From Bacteroidaceae bacterium (lineage in GTDB: Bacteria; Bacteroidota; Bacteroidia; Bacteroidales; Bacteroidaceae), in NCBI GenBank assembly GCA_017962495.1, contig JAGCVH010000007.1:1-37067 (forward strand): a stretch of 37,067 nucleotides of DNA. Direction: 5' to 3'. Positions 1 to 8,502 of this stretch are shown piece after piece. The first letter of the stretch is position 1. The number at the start of each line of letters is the position of its first letter. A program made the position numbers and the translations under genes. Below the pieces are notes generated by a model that did not search any database, was not told the DNA's origin, and saw nothing but the letters and a program-made list of their open reading frames with translations.

Positions 1-693
1 GGCAGACTCATTAATGGTTACATAATCATTAAACACCATCTCCGTAGCAGTAGGGCAGATTAGGTTTGCCGAAAAAGTAACATCTTTGTTGAACACAACA
101 CTTGTACATCTCGTGGCGGCAAAGTTTCCTTTAAACTCTACATTTGCATTAACCGTCAGTTTGGTGACGTTGGTAGCAGTAACACTTACAGGAGTCTTGG
201 TATAACCATAATATTTACAAGTAGTTGTTTGATTGCTTCCACCTATTATTCCACTCACCCAATATGTAGTATCTTTCTCTACAATCGTTTGTTCGGTGTG
301 CAGACCGACATATTTCACGGGATACGTTACACCTCCGTTGGTGATGCTATCCGAGATTGTGATTGCCCCCGACCCTGTTATGCCAACCACAGAAGCATAA
401 TACTCGTCATCTGGCATAGTTAGTTGATTATTTATGTATAGAAGGTACCAATCATCATCAGTTATATATCTTTCCTTATAACCATCCGCTAAAAAACTTT
501 GATCAACATAGCCTACCTTCCAATATACATGACAAACTTCATAGGTAACCCCACCTGCGGTTACATTCACCACATCGGCATGTTTATTGAGCCATTTACG
601 AATGCTGACATAGTCCGCCTGTGCACTCTGCACTCCTGCCACGATGAGGCCGAACAAAAGTAAAAGTTTTTTAAGGTGTTTGATCTGTTTCAT
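1..693 (-). CDS. Secreted BspA-like (leucine-rich-repeat type) surface protein, N-terminal part
   Basis: The frame is open from an ATG at 693 to the window edge (231 codons, no stop), so only the N-terminus is present. Residues 1-26 form a clear signal peptide: a Lys-rich start, a Leu-rich core (KKLLLLFGLIVAG) and an AQA cleavage site before DYVSI. The mature part alternates short hydrophobic strands with turns, such as GGVTYPVKYVG, VTKLTVNANVEFKGNF and CTSVVFNKDVTFSANL. These resemble the irregular repeats of the BspA/LRR_5 family, whose members are surface-exposed and often bind host or substrate. The family call rests on repeat style only. The gene has its own probable promoter at 951-982 and a leader of about 250 nt. 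A secreted Bacteroidota protein with another beta-solenoid fold is the main alternative. Confidence 0.6.
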   Translation of the reverse strand, partial: MKQIKHLKKLLLLFGLIVAGVQSAQADYVSIRKWLNKHADVVNVTAGGVTYEVCHVYWKVGYVDQSFLADGYKERYITDDDWYLLYINNQLTMPDDEYYASVVGITGSGAITISDSITNGGVTYPVKYVGLHTEQTIVEKDTTYWVSGIIGGSNQTTTCKYYGYTKTPVSVTATNVTKLTVNANVEFKGNFAATRCTSVVFNKDVTFSANLICPTATEMVFNDYVTINESA

Positions 694-944
694 TGTTGTA
701 TAATTTTAAGTTGGTATTAGAGCTTGTTTATTGTTTTTCTCCCTCTACTTGGGAAAGGTTATAAGCGCAACATGCTGCTTACTTCCACGAGGGAAACAAG
801 CGGCACGTCGTTGCGTAATACGCTGATATTGAATTTGTATAGGGGGGATATGCATGGAGTGATGGAGTGACGGGTTGCGTCTTGAAGTACTCTGCTATCA
901 TGCGAGTCATTGCTTGCGTGCTCATAGGCAAATAAATCGTTATC
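694..944 (-). other. Long 5' leader of the BspA-like gene
   Basis: About 250 nt lie between the predicted transcription start and the ATG. Two overlapping 60-64 codon frames run through it (759-953 and 779-961, minus). They have no signal peptide, domain or convincing start, so I do not call them genes. The leader carries short inverted elements such as TTGCGTAATACGCTG. Nothing here matches a riboswitch that I recognise. Confidence 0.35.
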
Positions 945-950
945 CGCAGG

Positions 951-982
951 CAAATATACAAATTGTCAAAGAATTATCCAAA
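951..982 (-). promoter_or_regulatory. Bacteroidota-type promoter for the BspA-like gene
   Basis: On the minus strand TTTG (979-982) is followed after 20 nt by TATATTTG (951-958), matching the Bacteroidota consensus TTTG-N19-21-TAnnTTTG. The predicted start near 945 leaves an untranslated leader of about 250 nt before the ATG at 693. Confidence 0.6.
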
Positions 983-1148
983 TTCTTATGTCAAAACTTG
1001 CATTATAAATTCATCGGTCGTAGATTGCCCGAGCATACTGTCAAGGTTGTACAATCCTGAGGCGATGATTGCCCAACCTTAAGCACATGTAATATTATAT
1101 CATCACCTGTAAGACTATATTCTTCTTTCGGAACCCTTATGCCTTATC

Positions 1149-1259
1149 GCGGAAGACCTAAGGCCTTCCGTCCGAAGACCTGAGGTGTAAATGCAGAAGA
1201 CCTAAGGCCTTCCGACTGAAGACCTAAGGTGTAAACGCAGAAGACCTAAGGCTTCTTTG
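1149..1259. repeat. 44-bp tandem repeat, about 2.5 copies
   Basis: Unit 1 is 1149-1192, unit 2 is 1193-1236, and a partial third copy runs 1237-1259. Each full unit carries GAAGACCTAAGG twice, once followed by CCTTCC to give an imperfect hairpin (GGAAG...CTTCC). The two full units differ at only a few positions. The array lies just downstream of the ABC transporter stop codon (1276, minus). Confidence 0.85.
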
Positions 1260-1275
1260 AAAGGGGAGGGGGACT

Positions 1276-3006
1276 TTAATCAATAATCTTCTCAAGACGG
1301 AGCACCTGGGTGCAATGCTCGATGACTGCATGACGGTGGGTTACGAAGAGGAGAGTCTGGTGAGGACGCATCCATTGGGTAAGGTTCTTGAGGAGGCGCG
1401 ACTCGGTGTCGGTGTCCAATGCCGACGTAGCTTCGTCGAGGAGTAGTATGTTGCCGTCGTGCAACAAGGCTCGGGCTATGCTGATGCGCTGGGCCTGACC
1501 TTGAGAGAGTCCCGTACCATTTTCACCACATAGGCTATTGAGGCCTTGAGGCAGGGTGAACACGAACTCGGCACAGGCAGTGTGCAGGGCATCCTTCATC
1601 TGTTCTTCGCTTGCCTCAGGGTTGCCTAAGAGCAAGTTGTCGCGTATGGTTCCAGAGAAGAGCGTATTGTCCTGCGGCACATAGACGAGGTTGCAACGCG
1701 TAAGAGGACTTACGATTTGACGATTTATAGTTTGTTCGTTATTCGAATCGTTCAACTGTCCACTATCGTTATCGCAGTACATCTCCACCTTGCCTTCAGT
1801 CGGCTTTAGCAGGGCAAGGATGAGGCGTATGAGGGTTGTCTTTCCAGCTCCCGTCTCGCCCAGTATCGCAGTACTGCTGCCTTGCGGGAAATCGAATGAG
1901 AAATGGCGTAGGATGTATCGGCTCTCGTCGTCATAACGGAAGGAGACATCGGTCAGTTGCAGGCCTGCTCCGTTGACGAACTTTATGGGTTCGCCTTCTT
2001 CTTCAAGCGGGGTTTCCTCCAGTTCCATGAGGCGTTCGCCTGCCGTGAAGGCACTAATGATGACAGGCACAAACTTCGTCATATCGCGGAAGGGACCTTG
2101 TATCTGACCCACAAGCTGTATGAAGGCTATCATCATGCCGTAGGTGATGGTGCCCTGATGCATACCGCGAACTCCCCAGAGGAAGGCGAGCAGATAGCCC
2201 GATGCGAAGCCGATGTTGATGATGGCGCCTGAAGTGGAGGAGAAGAGAGTGCGATGGCGCACTTGCTGGCGAAGGCGCTGTTGGGTGTAATCGAGTTTCT
2301 GCGTCATCGTGCCAATGCGCTCGAGTGTCTTCAGCAGTATGCGGTGCTGAATGCTCTCTTGCATGATACTCTGTATGTCGCTGTCCGTATCACGTATTTC
2401 TCGAGTAATCTTGCGCATCTTCCTGATGTACAGGCGACTTATGATGATGAAGAAAGGTACGATGATGATGATGAGCGTAGCCAGCGTGGGCTCCATCGAA
2501 TAGAGGAAGATGAAAGCTCCCACAAAGCGTGTGACGACACTAAGTGCGGAAGGCAGGGTCTCGGTTATGACGCCAGTCACGTCGCCAGCATCACGTTCGA
2601 GGCGGTTCAATACATCGCCAGAGTGACGTTTCTCCCTACCATTCCATTCACTGGCCAGCAGACGACGGAAGAGACCCAACTGCATCTGGTTCTGCGCCTT
2701 CACGCCTAAGAGGGCAGATATCCATCGGCGTGAGAAGCTGATGATGACCTGTGTCGCCATGATGGCTATGAGCAATGCAGCGGCAAAGCGCAGGTTGTGT
2801 TGCGGAAGGTCGGGGCTGATGTTCGATAGGTGACCAGCCAATCGGGGCTGACCCGTAGCAATGTCGATACATAGCTTGGTAGCCCATATAAAAGCAAAGT
2901 CAAGGGCAACCGTAAGGATGCCGATGGTTGAGTTCAGGATGGTCTGTAGGCGAAGGTTCTTCGATACATCCCAGAACCACTTAATAATACTCCAGCTGTT
3001 CTTCAA
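1276..3006 (-). CDS. ABC transporter, fused permease and ATPase (MsbA-like half-transporter)
   Basis: This 576-residue half-transporter has an N-terminal exporter-type membrane domain (about residues 15-320, several hydrophobic helices) and a C-terminal ATPase. The ATPase has Walker A GETGAGKTT near residue 385, the signature LSQGQAQRISIARAL near 500 and Walker B ILLLDEATSAL near 521. The family works as a homo- or heterodimer in the inner membrane, exporting lipids, peptides or drugs; the substrate cannot be read here. No in-frame ATG precedes the membrane domain. An in-frame TAG lies eight codons upstream and the only plausible initiator is TTG at 3006, so the start is unusual. It follows nadK by about 30 bp in an AT-rich spacer and is probably co-transcribed with it. 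Confidence 0.85.
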   Translation of the reverse strand: MKNSWSIIKWFWDVSKNLRLQTILNSTIGILTVALDFAFIWATKLCIDIATGQPRLAGHLSNISPDLPQHNLRFAAALLIAIMATQVIISFSRRWISALLGVKAQNQMQLGLFRRLLASEWNGREKRHSGDVLNRLERDAGDVTGVITETLPSALSVVTRFVGAFIFLYSMEPTLATLIIIIVPFFIIISRLYIRKMRKITREIRDTDSDIQSIMQESIQHRILLKTLERIGTMTQKLDYTQQRLRQQVRHRTLFSSTSGAIINIGFASGYLLAFLWGVRGMHQGTITYGMMIAFIQLVGQIQGPFRDMTKFVPVIISAFTAGERLMELEETPLEEEGEPIKFVNGAGLQLTDVSFRYDDESRYILRHFSFDFPQGSSTAILGETGAGKTTLIRLILALLKPTEGKVEMYCDNDSGQLNDSNNEQTINRQIVSPLTRCNLVYVPQDNTLFSGTIRDNLLLGNPEASEEQMKDALHTACAEFVFTLPQGLNSLCGENGTGLSQGQAQRISIARALLHDGNILLLDEATSALDTDTESRLLKNLTQWMRPHQTLLFVTHRHAVIEHCTQVLRLEKIID

Positions 3007-3037
3007 TCGCTTATTAGTATTTCTCTATTCTTAATCC

Positions 3038-3922
3038 TTAATTCTCTATGCGTACGTCATTGCCCCACATAAGCTTGGTGCGTAGCGTGCGGAAGAAAGA
3101 ACTCTCAGGTCGCTTCACTACCTTTATATTATAAGGGGCTCGACAGATGGTAAGCCGAACGCCTTCGGTGCAGGCATCGCTTCGTCCGTCAATAGCGACT
3201 AAGAAGTTATGGTTACGGCTTTCCACCGACAAGGTCACCTTAGCCTGATCGGGTAGGGTGATGGGTCGCATGTTAAGGCTATGGGGTGCAACGGGCGTGA
3301 TACCTATTGACTGCGATTCGGGCGACATGATGGGGCCTCCCACGCTTAGGGCATAACCCGTGGAGCCGGTTGGCGTGTTAATGATGAGTCCGTCGGCCTG
3401 ATAGGTGGTAAGGTATTCGTCATTAATGTCCACGCGTATGCTTATCATCGACGAATTGTCGCGCTTCAGCACGGCCACCTCATTAAGGGCATAGGGGAAG
3501 ATGCTCAAGGCATCGGTGCTCTCAACCTTAAGCACACTGCGCTCTTCTATGCGGCACGAGCCTTCAAAGATAAGTTCTATGGCTTGGTCTATCTCGTCTG
3601 CTCCCACATCAGCAAGGAAACCCATGCGTCCCATGTTTATACCGATGATGGGTATGCCCTTATCGCGTACGCGGCTTGCCGTCTGCAGGAAGGTTCCGTC
3701 TCCTCCCATCGATACGGCGTAATCGGCCTCGAAGTGGTCGTCATCGATTAGGGCTTTCGGGCTGATGTCGAGTAGCAATTGCTGGGTAAGATAGTCATAG
3801 AAGGGGCGATCGATGTATATCTCTGCTCCCCTTTCCTCGAGAGAGCATAATAACTTCTTTACCAAGGTCGATTTCTTGGCTTGATAGATGTTGCCGAAGA
3901 TAGCAAATCGAAGTTTGCGCAT
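3038..3922 (-). CDS. nadK: NAD kinase
   Basis: NAD kinase phosphorylates NAD to NADP in the cytoplasm. From the ATG at 3922 the protein is 294 residues, normal for the family. It has FAIFGN near the N-terminus, the catalytic GGDGT at residues 73-77, and a glycine-rich second half (DGLIINTPTGSTGYALSVGGP) that forms the substrate-binding beta-sandwich. A TTG 24 bp upstream (3946) is in frame, but it lies inside the -7 box TAACTTTG (3944-3951, minus), so the ATG is chosen. The last residues (IEN then stop) are written by the spacer repeat AATTAAGGATTAAGAATAG. It is divergent from pdxJ and followed by the ABC exporter. Confidence 0.95.
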   Translation of the reverse strand: MRKLRFAIFGNIYQAKKSTLVKKLLCSLEERGAEIYIDRPFYDYLTQQLLLDISPKALIDDDHFEADYAVSMGGDGTFLQTASRVRDKGIPIIGINMGRMGFLADVGADEIDQAIELIFEGSCRIEERSVLKVESTDALSIFPYALNEVAVLKRDNSSMISIRVDINDEYLTTYQADGLIINTPTGSTGYALSVGGPIMSPESQSIGITPVAPHSLNMRPITLPDQAKVTLSVESRNHNFLVAIDGRSDACTEGVRLTICRAPYNIKVVKRPESSFFRTLRTKLMWGNDVRIEN

Positions 3923-3943
3923 AGTTATTTCGATAATTCGACA

Positions 3944-3951
3944 CAAAGTTA
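3944..3951 (-). promoter_or_regulatory. -7 box of the nadK promoter
   Basis: TAACTTTG on the minus strand matches TAnnTTTG. It places transcription start near 3940, about 18 nt before the ATG at 3922. A -33 TTG is not obvious. Confidence 0.5.
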
Positions 3952-3996
3952 AGAAATATTTCTTATTCCCTACTCCTTAATCTCTAATCTTTTTTA

Positions 3997-4004
3997 TATC
4001 TTTG
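3997..4004 (+). promoter_or_regulatory. -7 box of the pdxJ promoter
   Basis: TATCTTTG matches TAnnTTTG and gives a leader of about 25 nt before the pdxJ ATG at 4034. No good -33 TTTG is seen at the right distance. Confidence 0.5.
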
Positions 4005-4033
4005 CCTTGAAATTAGTTCATTGACGACTGAAT

Positions 4034-4759
4034 ATGACGAATCTAAGTGTAAACATCAATAAGATTGCCACCTTACGCAATGCGCGTGGAGGCGACAACC
4101 CCAATGTCTTGCAGGTGGCATTGGACTGCGAACGCTTCGGCGCGCAGGGAATCACCGTGCACCCGCGTCCCGACGAACGACACATACGTCGCAAGGATGT
4201 GTTCGACCTGCGCCCGAGGTTGACGACTGAATTCAATATCGAAGGCTATCCAAGTCCTGAGTTCATCGAGCTTGTAACCCAGGTGGTGCCCAACCAAGTT
4301 ACCCTTGTTCCCGACGACCCCTTGCAGATTACGAGCAATCATGGTTGGGACACCAAGGCGCATACTTCCTTCCTTACCGAGGTCACAGGACGCTTCCATG
4401 AGAAGGGCATCCGCGTAAGCATTTTCACCGATCCCAGTGAGGAAATGGTGGAATATGCCTCACAAACGGGAGCAGATAGGGTAGAGCTTTACACCGAACC
4501 CTATGCCTCGCTTTATTCCAAGGATAGGGCATTGGCCATCGAACCCTTTGTGCGTGCTGGCGAGAGGGCTAAGGCTTTGGGTCTCGGCCTTAATATGGGG
4601 CACGATCTAAGTCTTGAGAATCTGCGTTACATGCATGAGCGTATGCCTTATGTCGATGAGTGCAGCATCGGCCATGCTTTAGTATGTGACGCGCTTTACT
4701 TAGGACTTGAGGAGACGATACATCGGTATTTAGCGTGCCTCAACGACCCCACCCCCTAA
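4034..4759 (+). CDS. pdxJ: Pyridoxine 5'-phosphate synthase
   Basis: PdxJ condenses 1-deoxy-D-xylulose 5-phosphate with 3-amino-2-oxopropyl phosphate to pyridoxine 5'-phosphate, the last step of the DXP-dependent vitamin B6 route. The 241-residue protein has the family's TIM-barrel landmarks: [17 protein letters not shown] at the start, [13 protein letters not shown] (residues 40-52, with the conserved His), [10 protein letters not shown] and [11 protein letters not shown]. The length is typical. The final residues DPTP and the stop codon fall inside a palindromic repeat (4745-4782), so the tail is repeat-derived. It heads a run with DJ-1, ispD and recG. IspD in the same run uses a pathway that also starts from DXP. 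Confidence 0.95.
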   Translation: MTNLSVNINKIATLRNARGGDNPNVLQVALDCERFGAQGITVHPRPDERHIRRKDVFDLRPRLTTEFNIEGYPSPEFIELVTQVVPNQVTLVPDDPLQITSNHGWDTKAHTSFLTEVTGRFHEKGIRVSIFTDPSEEMVEYASQTGADRVELYTEPYASLYSKDRALAIEPFVRAGERAKALGLGLNMGHDLSLENLRYMHERMPYVDECSIGHALVCDALYLGLEETIHRYLACLNDPTP

Positions 4760-4782
4760 CCCCCTCCCGAGGGCGAGGAGGG
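4745..4782 (+). repeat. GC-rich palindromic element, copy 1
   Basis: Forward orientation: GACCCC arm, then the imperfect palindrome CCCTCCCGAGGGCGAGG. It supplies the last four codons and the stop codon of pdxJ. Confidence 0.75.
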
Positions 4783-4831
4783 ATTACCGACCAGACAATC
4801 AAACTATATATTAATTAAGATAATAACGAAT

Positions 4832-5458
4832 ATGAGTAGCAACAGCAATTATGCCTCCCCCTCAGGGGAGGACAGGAGAGGGGTCATTTACGTCTTTCTT
4901 GCAGAGGGCTTCGAGGACATCGAAGCGTTGGCACCGGTCGATATCATGCGCCGTGCAGGCTTAGAGGTAGAGACAGTGAGCATTACCGACGAGATTGTGG
5001 TGACGAGTGCCCATGGGGTAGGCGTCGTTGCCGATAAGACTTTGCCCGAGATAGATTTCGAGGATGCCGACGTCATGTTCCTGCCAGGTGGTATGCCTGG
5101 TGCAGCGAATCTCGACGCATGTCAGGAACTTTGCGAGGGCCTTGTCCAGCATGTTGAGGCCGGACGCCTTATAGCAGCCATCTGTGCTGCCCCGATGGTG
5201 CTGGGTCATCTTGGTATCGTTGCGGGCAAGAAGGCCACTTGTTACCCCGGCTTCGAAGGGGAGTTGAAGGGCGCTGACTATACCGCTGCGCTCGTAGAGC
5301 AAGATGGTCAGGTCATCACAGGCAAGGGTCCTGGTGCCGCAATGGAATTAGGTTACACCCTTGTCGAGCGGTTGGTAAGCCGCGAAGTCGCAGACCAGTT
5401 GCGTGAAGGGATGATGTATAGACCCCACCCCCTTACCCCTCCCGAGGGAGGAGCGTGA
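4832..5458 (+). CDS. DJ-1/PfpI family protein (YajL/ThiJ-like)
   Basis: This 208-residue member of the DJ-1/PfpI flavodoxin-like superfamily has the nucleophile-elbow Cys at residue 118 (AAICAAPMVL) and the partner Glu near residue 25 (LAEGFEDIE), as in YajL and human DJ-1. Such proteins act in the cytoplasm in glyoxal detoxification, chaperone or oxidative-stress roles; the activity here is not determined. The domain really begins near residue 17 (GVIYVFLAEGFED). Residues 9-16 (SPSGEDRR) and the C-terminal RPHPLTPPEGGA are translated from palindromic elements at 4854-4885 and 5421-5452, so both ends are repeat-derived. It lies between pdxJ and ispD. Confidence 0.9.
   Translation: MSSNSNYASPSGEDRRGVIYVFLAEGFEDIEALAPVDIMRRAGLEVETVSITDEIVVTSAHGVGVVADKTLPEIDFEDADVMFLPGGMPGAANLDACQELCEGLVQHVEAGRLIAAICAAPMVLGHLGIVAGKKATCYPGFEGELKGADYTAALVEQDGQVITGKGPGAAMELGYTLVERLVSREVADQLREGMMYRPHPLTPPEGGA
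4854..4885 (-). repeat. GC-rich palindromic element, copy 2
   Basis: Reverse orientation: palindrome CCTCCCCCTCAGGGGAGG, then GAGAGGGGTC. It is translated in the N-terminal extension of the DJ-1 protein. Confidence 0.75.
5421..5452 (+). repeat. GC-rich palindromic element, copy 3
   Basis: Forward orientation: GACCCCACCCCC, then CCCTCCCGAGGGAGG. It encodes the last dozen residues of the DJ-1 protein and almost reaches its stop codon. Confidence 0.75.
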
Positions 5459-5482
5459 TAACTATAGAGAGTTGTCATCATA

Positions 5483-6223
5483 ATGAATATTGTGAATAAT
5501 AAGGGGAATAATCACCACTCCCTCCCCTCGGGGAGGGTGAGGGGTAGGGGTCATTACGTCATCATCGTCGCAGGCGGTAAGGGCCTGAGGATGGGGGGAG
5601 AGGTGCCCAAACAATACCTCCCCATCGGTGGCGTGCCTATACTGATGCGCACGCTGCAAGCCTTTCATGAGGCCGATGAGGATATGGGCATCATCCTTGT
5701 TCTCCCTAAGGATCAGCAGGAATATTGGGAACGCCTGTGTGCCGAGCACCAGTTCTCGGTGCCCCATCGTCTGGCCGTTGGCGGCGAGACGCGCTTTCAT
5801 TCCGTTCAGAACGGCTTGGACCTGGTGCCTGATGATGCAGAGGGTGTGGTCGGAGTGCACGATGGTGTGCGGCCCTTCGTCTCGAAGGAAGTGATTCATC
5901 GATGTTACGATGCCGCACGGGAGCATGGGGCAGTGGTGCCCGTAATCCCTATCGTTGAGACGGTAAGGCAATTACTTCCCGAGGGCGACAGCCTGACCGT
6001 GGACCGTGACCTCTATCGCCTTGTGCAGACACCGCAAGTGTTTCACGTCTCCTTGCTTAAGGAGGCGTATCGCCAACCTTACCGCCCTGAGTTCACCGAC
6101 GACGCATCGGTGGTGGAGGAACTTGGTCACCATGTCGCCTTGGTGTTAGGGAATCGGGAGAATATCAAGATAACGACACCGTCCGATATTAAGTACGCAG
6201 AGTTTTTAATTCTTAATCCTTAA
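5483..6223 (+). CDS. ispD: 2-C-methyl-D-erythritol 4-phosphate cytidylyltransferase
   Basis: IspD couples CTP to methylerythritol phosphate in the non-mevalonate isoprenoid pathway. The catalytic fold starts at [16 protein letters not shown] (from residue 24) with the nucleotide-binding glycine-rich loop, followed by PKQYLPIGG and the family signature VHDGVRPF (125-132). The ATG at 5483 gives 246 residues, about 23 more than the core needs. This extension is translated from a palindromic element (5520-5552). No start between it and the core is visible, so the extension is probably real, or initiation uses a weak codon. The last residues FLILNP come from the spacer repeat TTAATTCTTAATCC. The recG start is 28 bp downstream. 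Confidence 0.93.
   Translation: MNIVNNKGNNHHSLPSGRVRGRGHYVIIVAGGKGLRMGGEVPKQYLPIGGVPILMRTLQAFHEADEDMGIILVLPKDQQEYWERLCAEHQFSVPHRLAVGGETRFHSVQNGLDLVPDDAEGVVGVHDGVRPFVSKEVIHRCYDAAREHGAVVPVIPIVETVRQLLPEGDSLTVDRDLYRLVQTPQVFHVSLLKEAYRQPYRPEFTDDASVVEELGHHVALVLGNRENIKITTPSDIKYAEFLILNP
5520..5552 (-). repeat. GC-rich palindromic element, copy 4
   Basis: Reverse orientation: perfect CCCTCCCCTCGGGGAGGG, then TGAGGGGTAGGGGTC. It is translated as [11 protein letters not shown] in the IspD N-terminal extension. Confidence 0.8.
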
Positions 6224-6243
6224 CTCTTAATTCTTAATCTTTA
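6205..6243. repeat. AT-rich 7-8 bp spacer repeat between ispD and recG
   Basis: Imperfect tandem copies of TTAATTC / TTAATCC / TTAACTC cover the ispD stop codon and most of the gap before recG. Similar spacers lie at 3017-3048, 12876-12972, 21969-22015 and 28799-28857. Confidence 0.6.
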
Positions 6244-6251
6244 TTTGGTCC

Positions 6252-8351
6252 ATGCCCACGAACATCCTTGACTATCCCGTTACTTATCTGCCCAACGTCG
6301 GTACGACGAGGGCGAAGCAACTTCACGACGGTATGGGCATATCGACCTATGGCGACCTCATTCAATATTACCCCTCTAAGCACATAGACCGCAGTCGTTT
6401 CTACTACACCCATGAGCTGACGACTGACATGCCTTACGTGCAACTCAAGGGGCAAATCCTTAGCTTTGAGGAGGAAGGGCAAGGGCGAAAGCGCCGCATC
6501 GTCGGGCACTTCTCGGACGGACATGGTATCATCGACCTCGTATGGTTCAATGGTTTGCAGTACGTGGAGCGGACCTATAAGCTGCTTACTGACTATGTTG
6601 TCTTCGGTAAGCCTACGATGTTCCGCGACCGTTTTAATATCACTCACCCCGAAATCGAGTCATTTGAGCGCTTCAACCGTACGGGAACGGGGCTTCGTCC
6701 CTATTACTCTGTGCCCGAAAAGATACAGAAGCGAGGCATCAACACCCGCATGATGGAGCAGTGGGTGGCTACCGTATTCCGCTGCATCCACGAGGCCTTG
6801 CCCGAGACACTCCCCGACTATCTCATACACGAGCTTAGGCTCATGCCGCGCGACGAGGCTATCCGTGCCATGCACTATCCGCAGTCGGCAGAGCACCTTA
6901 GTCGGGCCTCTTACCGCCTGAAGTTCGAGGAATTGTTCTTCATCCAGCTAAATATATTAAGGTATAGCCGTGAACGTAGCCGCCGATATGCCGGACATGT
7001 CTTCGCCAGAGTCGGGACCTTGTTCCACGAATTCTATGACCATCACCTGCCTTTCGCCCTAACGGAGGCACAAAAGCGTGTAATACGTGAGATACGCGAG
7101 GATATGCGCCATGGTAGGCAGATGAACCGCCTCCTTCAGGGCGATGTCGGTAGCGGCAAGACGCTGGTGGCCTTGATGTCGCAACTCATCGCCCTCGACA
7201 ATGGCTTCCAAGCTTGTATCATGGCCCCCACGGAGATACTGGCCGAGCAGCACCTCGATACTTACCTTCGCTTCTTAGGGGACATGCCTGTGCGCGTCGA
7301 GCTCCTGACCTCGAGTGTCAAAGGCAAGCGCCGTCAGGCCATATTGTCTGGACTTCAGAGTGGCGAGGTGCATATCCTCATCGGCACACATGCTATCATT
7401 GAGGACAATGTGCTATTTCGTAACCTCGGCATGGTGGTAATCGACGAGCAGCATCGCTTTGGCGTTGCCCAGCGTGCCAAGCTATGGTCGAAGAACCAAA
7501 CCCCGCCCCATGTGCTCGTAATGACTGCGACTCCCATCCCCAGGACCTTGGCGATGACGGTGTATGGTGACCTCGATGTGAGCGTAATCGACGAGCTTCC
7601 GCCCGGTAGGAAGCCCATCATGACCATCCATCATTACGAGAATCGGCGTCAAGAGTTATACAGTGGGCTTCGCCAGCAGATATCCTTGGGGCGGCAAGCC
7701 TATATCGTTTACCCGCTAATCAAGGAAAGTGAGAAGATGGATCTCCAGAACTTGGAGGAGGGTTATCGGGAGTTTTGCGAGGCGTTCCCCGACCTTCGCA
7801 TCAGCATGGTGCATGGCAAGATGAAGCAAGTCGATAAGGATCGGGAGATGAGTCTCTTTGTTTCGGGCGTGACCCATATAATGATGGCGACCACAGTCAT
7901 AGAGGTTGGCGTCAACGTTCCAAATGCTTCGGTCATGGCCATTATGAATGCCGAGCGCTTTGGTTTAGCACAGTTGCACCAGCTACGTGGTAGGGTTGGG
8001 CGCGGAGCGGACCAGAGCTACTGCATCCTTGTCACCAGCTTTAAGCTTTCACAGGACACTCGTCGGCGCATACAGATTATGACGGAGACGAACGATGGCT
8101 TCGAGATTGCTGAGGAAGACATGAAGCTTCGCGGCCCCGGCGACCTGGAGGGAACGCAGCAGAGCGGTATCCCCTTCGACCTGCACATAGCGAACTTGGC
8201 GCGCGATGGCCAGGTCGTTCAGATGGCACGCGACGTAGCCCGGCGCGTCCTCGACAGCGACCCGAAGTACGACCGTCCCGAACATCAGGCCATGTGGCAA
8301 GCGCTATCCGACCTCAATCGCCATAGCGTTGACTGGTCAGCGATAAGCTGA
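6252..8351 (+). CDS. recG: ATP-dependent DNA helicase RecG
   Basis: RecG is a branch-specific DNA translocase that remodels stalled forks, Holliday junctions and R-loops. The 699-residue protein is full length. The N-terminal wedge/OB domain (about 1-260) includes PYVQLKGQILSFEEEGQGRK and the lead-in YLPNVGTTRAKQL. The superfamily 2 helicase core has Walker A GDVGSGKT (297-304), the DEQH box (398-401, VIDEQHRFGVAQ), motif III MTATPIPRTLAMT and motif VI QLHQLRGRVGRG near 594. The start is the ATG after an AT-rich repeat spacer. It ends the pdxJ-DJ1-ispD-recG run. Confidence 0.97.
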   Translation: MPTNILDYPVTYLPNVGTTRAKQLHDGMGISTYGDLIQYYPSKHIDRSRFYYTHELTTDMPYVQLKGQILSFEEEGQGRKRRIVGHFSDGHGIIDLVWFNGLQYVERTYKLLTDYVVFGKPTMFRDRFNITHPEIESFERFNRTGTGLRPYYSVPEKIQKRGINTRMMEQWVATVFRCIHEALPETLPDYLIHELRLMPRDEAIRAMHYPQSAEHLSRASYRLKFEELFFIQLNILRYSRERSRRYAGHVFARVGTLFHEFYDHHLPFALTEAQKRVIREIREDMRHGRQMNRLLQGDVGSGKTLVALMSQLIALDNGFQACIMAPTEILAEQHLDTYLRFLGDMPVRVELLTSSVKGKRRQAILSGLQSGEVHILIGTHAIIEDNVLFRNLGMVVIDEQHRFGVAQRAKLWSKNQTPPHVLVMTATPIPRTLAMTVYGDLDVSVIDELPPGRKPIMTIHHYENRRQELYSGLRQQISLGRQAYIVYPLIKESEKMDLQNLEEGYREFCEAFPDLRISMVHGKMKQVDKDREMSLFVSGVTHIMMATTVIEVGVNVPNASVMAIMNAERFGLAQLHQLRGRVGRGADQSYCILVTSFKLSQDTRRRIQIMTETNDGFEIAEEDMKLRGPGDLEGTQQSGIPFDLHIANLARDGQVVQMARDVARRVLDSDPKYDRPEHQAMWQALSDLNRHSVDWSAIS

Positions 8352-8502
8352 TGACGCCAACGCCTTGCAGCCTTTTCCATAACGGGAATAGTATTCTGCT
8401 TAAGCAACATATTACTTTACTTAGTATTTTAATTATAGGCAAGGTGCAATATTTGCCTGACCTTGGCGTTATATATTTATATTTATAACGCTGAATCTTT
8501 CT

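Noticed and set aside
759-961. Two overlapping 60-64 codon frames in the BspA-like leader
   Set aside because: No domain, signal peptide or good start; they lie in a predicted untranslated leader. Kept only as part of the leader description.
1149-1259. CRISPR array or intrinsic terminator of the ABC exporter
   Set aside because: No variable spacers, and no T-tract follows the hairpins on the minus strand.
2254-2709. 151-codon frame antisense to the ABC transporter
   Set aside because: A shadow of the real minus-strand gene; its His/Asp-rich composition mirrors the complementary coding sequence.
3923-3946. Upstream TTG start for nadK
   Set aside because: The TTG lies within the -7 promoter box; the ATG at 3922 matches the family N-terminus.
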